64,000 bases of DNA from a virus, in IMG/VR virus record IMGVR_UViG_3300022745_000023, positions 1 through 64,000 of that record; one strand, written 5' to 3'. Of the stretch, positions 14,978 through 21,784 are shown in pieces. Within the stretch, counting starts at the first letter, position 1, and each line of letters starts with the position of its first letter. A program made the position numbers and the translations under genes. The notes beneath the pieces are model-generated. The model saw nothing but the letters and a program-made list of their open reading frames with translations. It did not search any database and was not told where the DNA came from.

Positions 14978-15576
14978 GATGCGTTGATCCTCCGCAAGAG
15001 GGCTTCGATCTTTTCGGCTATAACGGCATTCCGACTGGCCTTGGCTGCACCATCTGCCGTATCTTTGGCCCGGTGCAGGGCCTCGTAGTTCCGAAAGGTG
15101 GTGGCGCATTCGGTCATGAGTTCAATCGCGTCTCGCTCTGCATTGGGATCGCAATTCCATGCCCCGACCTTCTGGCGTTGTTTGGCGCGCTCGACCATCA
15201 TGGAAGTGGCAGTTTGGTATGCCTGTCGTGCAAAAACATCGGAAGGCATAGACCTATCGGTTTGCGCGATAAGCCCGGTCAAGGCCGCCGCCGCAAACTT
15301 GTCCAGCAAGTCAAACTCGGCCTTCTCGATCAACTGCGCCATAGCCGCGCTTTCGTGGCGAAGGCTCTGCTCTGCCTCAATGACACGGTCGGCCAGCTTG
15401 TCGGCAGACTTTTTGCTGGTTTTGATGGCGCAAGCCAAGCACTGCGCTGCATACTTGGACACGCCGAACATGTGCTCCGAGCAAGAGCCGCAAACCCCCG
15501 TATAGCCCCCCGGCGCATACCCCGCCAAAGGCCATTCAACGCCTTCAAGGCTTGCCGCATTTTTCTGTTCGATCAC
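14974..15576 (-). CDS. Zinc-ribbon, long-helical protein
   Basis: 200 residues. CGSCSEHMF...CLACAIKT at residues about 29-50 forms a four-cysteine zinc site; the rest is a long, mostly helical, possibly coiled-coil chain. Coupled to both neighbours by 4-nt overlaps. Function unknown. Confidence 0.65.
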   Translation of the reverse strand: MIEQKNAASLEGVEWPLAGYAPGGYTGVCGSCSEHMFGVSKYAAQCLACAIKTSKKSADKLADRVIEAEQSLRHESAAMAQLIEKAEFDLLDKFAAAALTGLIAQTDRSMPSDVFARQAYQTATSMMVERAKQRQKVGAWNCDPNAERDAIELMTECATTFRNYEALHRAKDTADGAAKASRNAVIAEKIEALLRRINAS

Positions 15577-16028
15577 TTGCCGCTCTCCGTGTTGCTGGCG
15601 CTAAGGGTGTGGGTCGCCTGAATGATCGGTTCGGCGCAAAGGGCGAGAAGCACAAGCGAGCCGGCGAGGATCACCAAGGGCAGAACCTTGTATTTGAAGA
15701 CCCGGCCAAGGGTCGGAAGCGGGGCGGCGCATTCCGTGCAGGCGGAAAAACCGGAATCATCCTCGGGCATGATCGGCTCATCGCGGCGCGGCGTGGCCAA
15801 ATCGACCATCGCAGGGCTGAAAGCCTCGGCCTCGATTTCGTTGTTGCTGGCGCTTCTAGCCTTTGCGCTAAGGTCGGTCATAGCGTCCACGATTCGACGC
15901 ACGGTGCGGCGGCTGATCCCGCAATCAAGCGCGATCTGACTGATGGAGTCGCCGTACTTATGGCAAAGCAAGACGGTAGCGTCGAGTTCAGCCTTGCTAT
16001 CGAACTTTCCCGTTGTGGTATTGGCCAT
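15573..16028 (-). CDS. Membrane-anchored helix-turn-helix protein
   Basis: 151 residues. ISQIALDCGISRRTVRRIVD at about 29-48 is an HTH. CTECAAPLP near residue 97 is a small cysteine motif. KVLPLVILAGSLVLLALCAE near 114-133 is one membrane helix, leaving a short C-terminal tail outside. First gene of the leftward block, with AAGGAG before its ATG and operator O2 just upstream. A DNA-binding protein tethered to the membrane is unusual for a phage. Confidence 0.7.
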   Translation of the reverse strand: MANTTTGKFDSKAELDATVLLCHKYGDSISQIALDCGISRRTVRRIVDAMTDLSAKARSASNNEIEAEAFSPAMVDLATPRRDEPIMPEDDSGFSACTECAAPLPTLGRVFKYKVLPLVILAGSLVLLALCAEPIIQATHTLSASNTESGK

Positions 16029-16056
16029 TTGATTGTCTCCTTGGTTTCGGGGCCGT

Positions 16057-16073
16057 TTTACCTAACGGGTAAA
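16057..16073. promoter_or_regulatory. Putative repressor operator O2
   Basis: TTTACC-TAACG-GGTAAA, a perfect 6-bp inverted repeat with a 5-nt spacer, 29 nt before the first gene of the leftward block. Same half-sites and spacing as O1 and O3. ATGTAGACATTG, next to it on the minus strand, resembles ATGTAGCAATTG beside O3 and may be promoter sequence. Confidence 0.65.
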
Positions 16074-16133
16074 GCAATGTCTACATAAAAATAGCTCTGG
16101 TTGTCGATTCAGCATTCCTTTTGCCTCAAGGTA

Positions 16134-16141
16134 GTCGTGAC
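16134..16141 (+). promoter_or_regulatory. GTCGTGAC element 2
   Basis: Exact octamer, 14 nt before the ATG of the prohead protease. The sequence between (AAAAGAATGCGAGC) has no Shine-Dalgarno. A pyrimidine-rich CTTTTGCC lies about 8 nt before it. Marks the start of the virion block. Confidence 0.6.
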
Positions 16142-16155
16142 AAAAGAATGCGAGC

Positions 16156-17055
16156 ATGAATTTGACGCTGGCCCCTGATGATGAGGTTTCGCTGCTGGAT
16201 CGCGTTCCCGCGTTCCTGTCAGTGTCGGACCTGCTGAAAGCTACTCCGGTGACGGAGGGGGATAACCGCTTCGTGTATTTCGAGGCGTCGAATGAGTCTG
16301 TGGATCAGCAAGGCGAAGTGGTGCTCGCCAAGGCCCTTGCGGAGTCCGCCGCCTATTACCTGCAATTCGGCAACCTCGACATTGACCACTACACCCAGAT
16401 TGGCGCGAAGCTGGGCATTCCCAATTACGAACTGTTCGAGATTGGCCGTCCTATCGATGTTCGCTTGGATCGTGGCTCGACCTTCGTAAAGGCGCAGGTC
16501 TATCGTGGCGAAGGGCCGGCTGCTGAACAGGCCAACGGCTTTTGGTCGTCGGTAACGGACCTCTCGCCGCCTAAGCGCTGGTTCCCGTCTGTGGGTGGCA
16601 AGGTTATCTCCAAGGCCATCACCATTGACCCGGCCACCAAGGCGAAGCGCGCCATTATCGAAAAGGTGCGCTGGTCGAATGTCGGCCTGTCGCGTATGCC
16701 GGTTAATGCGAATTTGGCGACCGTTTCAACGGTCCCGTTCGGCGCCCTGACCAAGTCGCTGTGCGCCGAGGGCTTTGATTTCGCGAAAGCGATGGAGGCC
16801 GGTTACGGCACAGACGCGGCAACGCTGTCAGGTGCGGGCGCGCTGCGCCGGCAGTCGCTTGAGCCGAACCTGCTTTCGTATTGGGATTTTCGGGATGGCC
16901 TCGCGGACCTGATCCGCAAGGGCAAGGTCAGTGGGGGAAAGCCTGCTGAATTGGTAAGGGTCGCTCAAGACCACTTCGGCATGTCTCCCGACATTGCCGC
17001 TGCCTCGGTTGAGCGGTTTTTGAGCGATCTTTCGCAACACAGGAGGAAGCAATGA
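16156..17055 (+). CDS. Prohead protease (HK97/S78-like) with capsid-like C-terminus
   Basis: 299 residues. ESVDQQGEVV near 53 and LDIDH near 78 carry the expected N-terminal pattern and the likely catalytic His; VGLSRMPVNA near 179 carries the likely catalytic Ser, the arrangement of herpesvirus/HK97-type prohead proteases. It would cleave scaffold and capsid precursors during head maturation. From about residue 211 the sequence AMEAGYG...GAGALRRQSLE closely matches the N-terminus of the capsid protein encoded 1 kb downstream. Overlaps the next gene by 4 nt. Confidence 0.75.
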   Translation: MNLTLAPDDEVSLLDRVPAFLSVSDLLKATPVTEGDNRFVYFEASNESVDQQGEVVLAKALAESAAYYLQFGNLDIDHYTQIGAKLGIPNYELFEIGRPIDVRLDRGSTFVKAQVYRGEGPAAEQANGFWSSVTDLSPPKRWFPSVGGKVISKAITIDPATKAKRAIIEKVRWSNVGLSRMPVNANLATVSTVPFGALTKSLCAEGFDFAKAMEAGYGTDAATLSGAGALRRQSLEPNLLSYWDFRDGLADLIRKGKVSGGKPAELVRVAQDHFGMSPDIAAASVERFLSDLSQHRRKQ

Positions 17056-17702
17056 GTTTTGAGAAGCTGCTGGCGGATTTGGATGCCCTGCATGACTTGC
17101 AGAAGTCCGATCCTGCCGCCGATCTGGGCACGGACGGCAATGATGATGACGCTGGCATCGCGGCTGCGGCTGCTGATGGCGATGATGACCGCTCGGGCGA
17201 AGGTGATGGCGAAGGCGACGCCGGTAATGGCGAAGGCGAAGGTGAGGGCGAAGGTGAAGGCGACAAGGGCAGCATGGCCAAGTCGTTTTCGTTCACGCTG
17301 GAAAATGGCGAAGAAATCGACGCCATCGACGGCACCGAACTGGTGAAGTCGCTGATCGACCGCCTCGACGCCAGCGAAAGCCAGACGCAAAAGGCCATGG
17401 GTTCGATGCTCGACCTCATGAAGTCCATGAGCGCCGAAATCAAGGCGCAGCGCAGCGAAATCGCCCGCATCGGCGCTGCTGGTCGCGGTCGCAAGACTGT
17501 CGTCTCGGTGGCCGAGAAGCCCCAAGCGACCACGCTTGCGAAGTCGGAGCCGGCTGGCCTTTCCGGGCAGGAGTTTATGGCCAAGGCTCTTGACGCGCAG
17601 AAGGTCGGCAAGATCACCGGCCTTGATGTGGCGCGCGCCGAGGCCTCGCTTCTCAAGGGCCTTCCCGTCAATCCCAGCATTGTCAGCCGCGTGCTGTCGT
17701 AA
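17052..17702 (+). CDS. Scaffold-like capsid assembly protein
   Basis: 216 residues, very acidic. Residues 25-75 are D/G/E-rich with a GEGEGEGEG run; residues 90-140 are helical (LVKSLIDRLDASES...LDLMKSMSAEIKAQRSEI). Position between protease and capsid genes and this composition fit a scaffold; it could also be a capsid-associated protein. Degradation by the upstream protease is likely (inference). Confidence 0.65.
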   Translation: MSFEKLLADLDALHDLQKSDPAADLGTDGNDDDAGIAAAAADGDDDRSGEGDGEGDAGNGEGEGEGEGEGDKGSMAKSFSFTLENGEEIDAIDGTELVKSLIDRLDASESQTQKAMGSMLDLMKSMSAEIKAQRSEIARIGAAGRGRKTVVSVAEKPQATTLAKSEPAGLSGQEFMAKALDAQKVGKITGLDVARAEASLLKGLPVNPSIVSRVLS

Positions 17703-17737
17703 GCGCATCCACAGCCTCTTTTTGAAGGAAAAAGACC

Positions 17738-19189
17738 ATGTTGAATCCGAATATGTTGCCGAATGCGCTGGGCGGCCAGACCGTGACCGGCGAAATGTCG
17801 ATGGCCGAAGTGGGCGAACTGCAAAAGGCGATGGAGGCCGGCTACGGCTCGGACGTCTCGCAGTTGACCGGCGCGGGCGCGCTTCGCATCCAGTCGCTCG
17901 AAAAGACGATGCTCTCGACCATTCAGGAGAACAAGCACTTTGCTCTGTTCAACGAACTGGCCAAGACCAACGCGACGGCGACCGTCGATGAATGGACCGA
18001 ACAGTCGGGCATCGGTGGCTTCCTCGGTGGCTCGACCAACACCGAAACCGGCACGATCCAGAACGCGCAGGGGCAATACAACCGCCGGGTCGGCATGGTG
18101 AAGTTCCTGATGACTCGCCGTGAAATCAGCTTCGTGGCGACGTTGCAGAATGCCATCGTTGAGGCGGAAGCCGTGGAAGCGCAGAACGGCGCTTTGCAGC
18201 TTCTCACCGATGCCGAGTTCCTGTGCTTCGAGGGCGACTCGACCGTGGTCCCCACCGAATTTGACGGCATTGCCACGCAGATCGAAACGCTGAACGGCGG
18301 TGACCACATCATCGACGCGGGCGGCCTGCCGCTGAACAGCATCGATATGGTGGACCGGGCGGCGGCGCAGATTGCCGGCTTCGGCAACTTCGGTACGCCG
18401 ACGCACATTTTCACCAGCCAGCTTGTCCAGTCGGACTTCAACACCAATCTCGACCCGGCTTTCCGCGTTGCGCTGACCGGCCAGTCGAATGAAGTCGCTC
18501 TGGGCGCTCCGGTGAAGGGTATCAGCACTTCGTGGGGCGATATCAAGAACGTCCCCGATGTGTTCATTCGCGATGAGCGCCAGATGATGCCGTTCGAGGT
18601 CGATTACCCGGCTGTCGCCGCCGCCAATGCCTCCATGGCTCCGGCCAGCGTCACCACGGCGCACGGCTCCGATGCCGCCTCGAAGTTCGCTGCCGGTCAG
18701 GCTGGCAACTACTACTATGCCGTGGCGTCGGTTAGCGCCGCCGGCCAGTCGCCTGTTGTGGTGACCGGGCAGGTGGCCGTGTCGGCTGGCGACAAGGTCA
18801 CGCTGACCATCACCAAGTCGGCTGTGTCGAGTGAAACGGGCTATGCGATCTATCGCGGTCGCCTGAATGGCACCAATGACCTCACTGACCTGCGTTTGGT
18901 CTGCCGTATCCCGCGCAACTTCGGCGGCAACACCACGACCTATGTGGATTACAACCGCAAGATCCCCGGCACGACCAAGGCGTACATCATGAACATGGCG
19001 CCGGGCGCGCAGGCGATCACATGGCGCCAAATGCTCCCGATGACCAAGTTCCCGCTGTACCCGACTGCTTCGGCTGTCGTGCCGTGGGCGCAGCTTCTTT
19101 TCGGCTACCTCCGCATCGGCAAGCGCAAGCACCACGTGGTGATCGAAAATGTCGTCGCGTCAGGTCAAAGCTGGAAGCCCTTCGGGTGA
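17738..19189 (+). CDS. Major capsid protein
   Basis: 483 residues, AAGGAAAAAG before the ATG. The conserved core (TVDEWTEQSGIGGFLGGSTN, FLMTRREISFVATLQNA, LCFEGDSTVVPTEFDG, FGTPTHIFTSQ) identifies a phage major capsid protein, presumably with the HK97 fold. Residues about 305-410 form an inserted Ig/FnIII-like beta domain (YYYAVASVSAAGQSPVVVTG, GYAIYRGRLN), likely displayed on the capsid surface. The N-terminal AMEAGYG motif recurs in the protease. Confidence 0.88.
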   Translation: MLNPNMLPNALGGQTVTGEMSMAEVGELQKAMEAGYGSDVSQLTGAGALRIQSLEKTMLSTIQENKHFALFNELAKTNATATVDEWTEQSGIGGFLGGSTNTETGTIQNAQGQYNRRVGMVKFLMTRREISFVATLQNAIVEAEAVEAQNGALQLLTDAEFLCFEGDSTVVPTEFDGIATQIETLNGGDHIIDAGGLPLNSIDMVDRAAAQIAGFGNFGTPTHIFTSQLVQSDFNTNLDPAFRVALTGQSNEVALGAPVKGISTSWGDIKNVPDVFIRDERQMMPFEVDYPAVAAANASMAPASVTTAHGSDAASKFAAGQAGNYYYAVASVSAAGQSPVVVTGQVAVSAGDKVTLTITKSAVSSETGYAIYRGRLNGTNDLTDLRLVCRIPRNFGGNTTTYVDYNRKIPGTTKAYIMNMAPGAQAITWRQMLPMTKFPLYPTASAVVPWAQLLFGYLRIGKRKHHVVIENVVASGQSWKPFG

Positions 19190-19239
19190 TCTGCTAAAAC
19201 GGTTTAAGGGATAGCGTCGGCTTAATTACCCGATGCGAC

Positions 19240-19266
19240 AAGGGCGGCGAATCCCACGCCGCCCTT
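19240..19266 (+). terminator. Terminator after the capsid gene
   Basis: AAGGGCGGCG (19240-19249) and CGCCGCCCTT (19257-19266) form a perfect 10-bp stem with a 7-nt loop. The following CCCTTATG is not a strong U-run, so termination may be partial, giving high capsid expression with some read-through. Confidence 0.7.
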
Positions 19267-19301
19267 CCCTTATGTGAAGTGGGGTTCCGGGGGATCGGAA
19301 C

Positions 19302-20231
19302 ATGAAGCAAGCAAGAAAAAAGTGGACCTTTGAGGAAATCGCTGCTGAGGCGGCGAAGTTCGATTCTAGGGCTGCATTCGCTAGTGAAAGCAACAGGGCC
19401 TACAACGCGGCTTGGAGGCAAGGCATCCTCGACCAAGTGTGCGGTCACATGGAAGTCTCTCCGATCTATTCCCAAAAGCGATGGGATCGAGAGTCCGTCT
19501 TTGCCGAGGCTTTGAAGTTCAATAGCCGTGCTGAGTTCAAGCGCGAGAATAGCGGCGCTTACTGCTTTGCGATCAACAACGGCTTTCTCGATGCCTGTTG
19601 TAAGCACATGAACGAAGGGCAAATCTGGAAAAAGGACCGGATTCTAAAGGTCGCCAAACAATTCCGCAATCCAGCGTCATTTAAAAAATCGTATCCGGGG
19701 GCGTACAAGGCAGCCCGTTTACTTGGCATTCTTGATGAATCCTGCGCCCACATGTCCAAGAAGCGCGAATGGACCAAGGAGGAAGTTCTCAGGACTGCGC
19801 GCGGGTACGACACGATATCAAAGTTCAAAATGGCTGTTAATGGCGCATATAAGCATGCGCTCAACAACGGGTATGCGGATGAGGTATTCGCCCACATGGA
19901 TGGGGGCGAGGGAGGCTTTTCACCAACAAAGCCCGCGCTGCTTTACTCCCTGAAAGTGACGCTTCCTGACGGGGGTAAACTTTTCAAGGTTGGGATCACA
20001 GGTCGTGACACTAGCCTAAGAATTGTCGGGATGGGTGCCTATCCGGGCGTCCGCATCACTATCTTGCGGGAGGTCTGCTTCAATAAGGGCCGTGATGCTA
20101 GGGCGATGGAGAAAGCGATCCACGTGAAGTTCCGAGATAGCAAGTATCGGGGTGAGCCTGTAATGAAGAATGGCAACACTGAACTTTTCACGGAAAACGT
20201 TCTCGATCTTTTCCGCTTAATGGAGGTTTGA
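19302..20231 (+). CDS. GIY-YIG homing endonuclease (T5orf172/MUG113-like) with four DNA-binding repeats
   Basis: 309 residues. Residues 1-190 are four repeats of about 45 residues of the form W-x3-I-x2-A-x3-F-x-S...F...AY-x-AA-x2-G-ILD...HM, the intron-homing DNA-binding repeat type. The C-terminus LLYSLKVTLPDGGKLFKVGITGRD...E-K fits a T5orf172-like GIY-YIG nuclease. Free-standing, inserted between head genes, with lower GC than neighbours; it could drive its own spread by cutting capsid-region DNA. One GTCGTGAC lies by chance inside at 20002. Confidence 0.75.
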   Translation: MKQARKKWTFEEIAAEAAKFDSRAAFASESNRAYNAAWRQGILDQVCGHMEVSPIYSQKRWDRESVFAEALKFNSRAEFKRENSGAYCFAINNGFLDACCKHMNEGQIWKKDRILKVAKQFRNPASFKKSYPGAYKAARLLGILDESCAHMSKKREWTKEEVLRTARGYDTISKFKMAVNGAYKHALNNGYADEVFAHMDGGEGGFSPTKPALLYSLKVTLPDGGKLFKVGITGRDTSLRIVGMGAYPGVRITILREVCFNKGRDARAMEKAIHVKFRDSKYRGEPVMKNGNTELFTENVLDLFRLMEV

Positions 20232-20537
20232 ATGCCCCTTTCGACTAAAGTTCTCCGCCGCCTTGCCGTCGCTCTCGGCAACAAGGCTGCTGCGGACGCC
20301 ATCGCCGCCGCAATCGACGCGCAGGGTTCCGGCCCGGCTGCCAAGGTTACGGCCATCGGCACCACTGCGGCCCTTCCTGCTGCTGCCTGTGCCGGTGGTG
20401 CAACGCCTGCCGCAACCGACGTCAACACGGCCATCAACACCGTCACGGCTGCTGCCGAAGCCCGCCTCGATGGTGTCGAAGGCAAGGTGGACGCGATCAT
20501 CGCTGCCCTCAAGGGCGCGAACCTGATGACGTCGTAA
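20232..20537 (+). CDS. Small Ala-rich capsid-region protein
   Basis: 101 residues starting directly after the endonuclease stop. Ala-rich (AADAIAAAIDAQGSG...TAAAEARLDGVEGKVDAIIAALKG) with helical C-terminus; similar small proteins in phage head regions are decoration or head-fibre proteins. Role inferred from position only. Confidence 0.55.
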   Translation: MPLSTKVLRRLAVALGNKAAADAIAAAIDAQGSGPAAKVTAIGTTAALPAAACAGGATPAATDVNTAINTVTAAAEARLDGVEGKVDAIIAALKGANLMTS

Positions 20538-20566
20538 CGGCGGCGTCTGACTGCTGAAATGTATCT

Positions 20567-20589
20567 CCGGGGAAGCCAGCCTTCCCCGG
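20567..20589 (+). terminator. Rho-independent terminator
   Basis: CCGGGGAAG (20567-20575) and CTTCCCCGG (20581-20589) form a perfect 9-bp stem with a 5-nt loop, followed by TTCTTTTA. It lies just before the gene at 20613. Confidence 0.8.
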
Positions 20590-20612
20590 TTCTTTTATGG
20601 GGAGAAAAACCA

Positions 20613-20942
20613 ATGCCCTACGTCATTTGCTCCATTCGCACCGCTGTCGAAGCCGCTCCGCTCACGATCAGCGACATTGCTTTCGAGCGCGACGGTGAGG
20701 TCATCGTCTCGGTCGATCCGGTCGATGATGTCGAAGCAGAGCGCTTTGCGTCGATTCCCGGCTATGAACTGTCGGACGTGAAGCCTTCTGATGCGCCCGA
20801 AACGCCTGCCGAAAAGCCTGCCGAAAAGCGCCGTGGCGGTCGCCCGCCGAGGAATCCCGCTGCCACCGAAGCCGGGTCGAATGAGGGCGAGAACGCTGGC
20901 GAAGGTTCGGAAAAGCAGCCCGAAGGTAGCGAGCAGGTGTAA
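20613..20942 (+). CDS. Hypothetical acidic head-region protein
   Basis: 109 residues from MPYVICSIRTAVEAAP (GGGGAG upstream). The first 60 residues are a small alpha/beta domain; the rest is a Pro/Glu/Lys-rich tail with a basic KRRGGRPP stretch. Unknown; position suggests a minor head protein. The frame upstream of 20613 runs through the terminator and is rejected. Confidence 0.6.
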   Translation: MPYVICSIRTAVEAAPLTISDIAFERDGEVIVSVDPVDDVEAERFASIPGYELSDVKPSDAPETPAEKPAEKRRGGRPPRNPAATEAGSNEGENAGEGSEKQPEGSEQV

Positions 20943-20970
20943 GCCTTTCCGTCTCATCTTTCTTCTCTGG

Positions 20971-21019
20971 GGTCGTGACACCACCATGCCGTTGATGGCT
21001 GGGGTGTCACGGCCTTTTT
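20971..21019 (+). terminator. Rho-independent terminator containing GTCGTGAC
   Basis: GGTCGTGACACC (20971-20982) pairs with GGTGTCACGGCC (21003-21014) over 12 bp with one G-U wobble, loop 20 nt, followed by TTTTT. The left arm contains the GTCGTGAC octamer (element 3), so the same DNA may end one unit and start the next. Confidence 0.75.
20972..20979 (+). promoter_or_regulatory. GTCGTGAC element 3
   Basis: Exact octamer. ATG codons follow at 6 and 15 nt, as at element 5, but the annotated gene starts at 21038 with its own AAGG site. Embedded in the left arm of a terminator hairpin. Confidence 0.45.
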
Positions 21020-21037
21020 GTAGGGCAAGGTCTAAAG

Positions 21038-21781
21038 ATGAGCTTTTTGAGCAGGATTTTCGCCGCCGTCAGGGACCAGATTATTTGGGCTGGGTTCGAC
21101 TTGCAGCGCCCGGACGGGGCTGCCGCTCAGGCGGTTGTTCTGATCGACCCAAGCACCAATGACGCTTATTCGGCGGCAAGTTCCGCGCAGAACAAGAACC
21201 GCTTGGCGGTTGCCACGTCTTACGTGGTCGTCACGAACTTTCTTGGCGCTGCTGCCGGGGACGTTCTGACCTGCACGCAGATCATCGATGCGTCGGGCGA
21301 TACGCCGACCACGCTTGCGACCGTCTGGCGCAATCAGACCACGAACCTCGATCTCGCCAACGCTCCGGACGCGGCGAACATTCAGGTACTGGGCTCGGGC
21401 GCTATCACTGACGCGCAGCTTCGCGCCTCGGCGGTTCCCGTGACCATCACTTCTGCTGCCGAGGTTGAGGTCAAAAATGACGGCGGTTCTCCGCTGCCCG
21501 TTCTGTCCGTTTCGCTCAATTACACCGACAAGTCGGTATCGGCGCTTTCCAGTGCGCAGGCTGCCGGGACAAGCGCAGTGATCGGCGTCAACGCGGCACG
21601 CAAGGCGGTGGTGTTCAACCCTCCCGTTGACTGCACGCTGTCCATTGGGAGCGGCGTGGCGACCGGCATTCCGCTCTACGCGAACATCCCCAACGTCTTT
21701 GTCGGCCCCGAGTGCCCGTCGAACGCCCTGTTTATCGCTGGCCTGTCTGCGGGCCAGTCTGTCGTGATCTGGGAGGCTTGA
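21038..21781 (+). CDS. Structural protein (beta-rich), head region
   Basis: 247 residues, AAGG before the ATG. Beta-strand-rich throughout (AVATSYVVVTNFLG, VPVTITSAAEVEVKNDGG, VLSVSLNYTDKSVS). No family recognised; position between capsid and fibre genes suggests a virion protein such as an anchor for the fibre encoded next. Its end contains the variant GTCGTGAT at 21761. Confidence 0.55.
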   Translation: MSFLSRIFAAVRDQIIWAGFDLQRPDGAAAQAVVLIDPSTNDAYSAASSAQNKNRLAVATSYVVVTNFLGAAAGDVLTCTQIIDASGDTPTTLATVWRNQTTNLDLANAPDAANIQVLGSGAITDAQLRASAVPVTITSAAEVEVKNDGGSPLPVLSVSLNYTDKSVSALSSAQAAGTSAVIGVNAARKAVVFNPPVDCTLSIGSGVATGIPLYANIPNVFVGPECPSNALFIAGLSAGQSVVIWEA

Positions 21782-21784
21782 GCA

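Noticed and set aside
20002-20009. GTCGTGAC inside the GIY-YIG endonuclease gene
   Set aside because: Codes for GRDT in the conserved nuclease core, far from a gene start; treated as chance.
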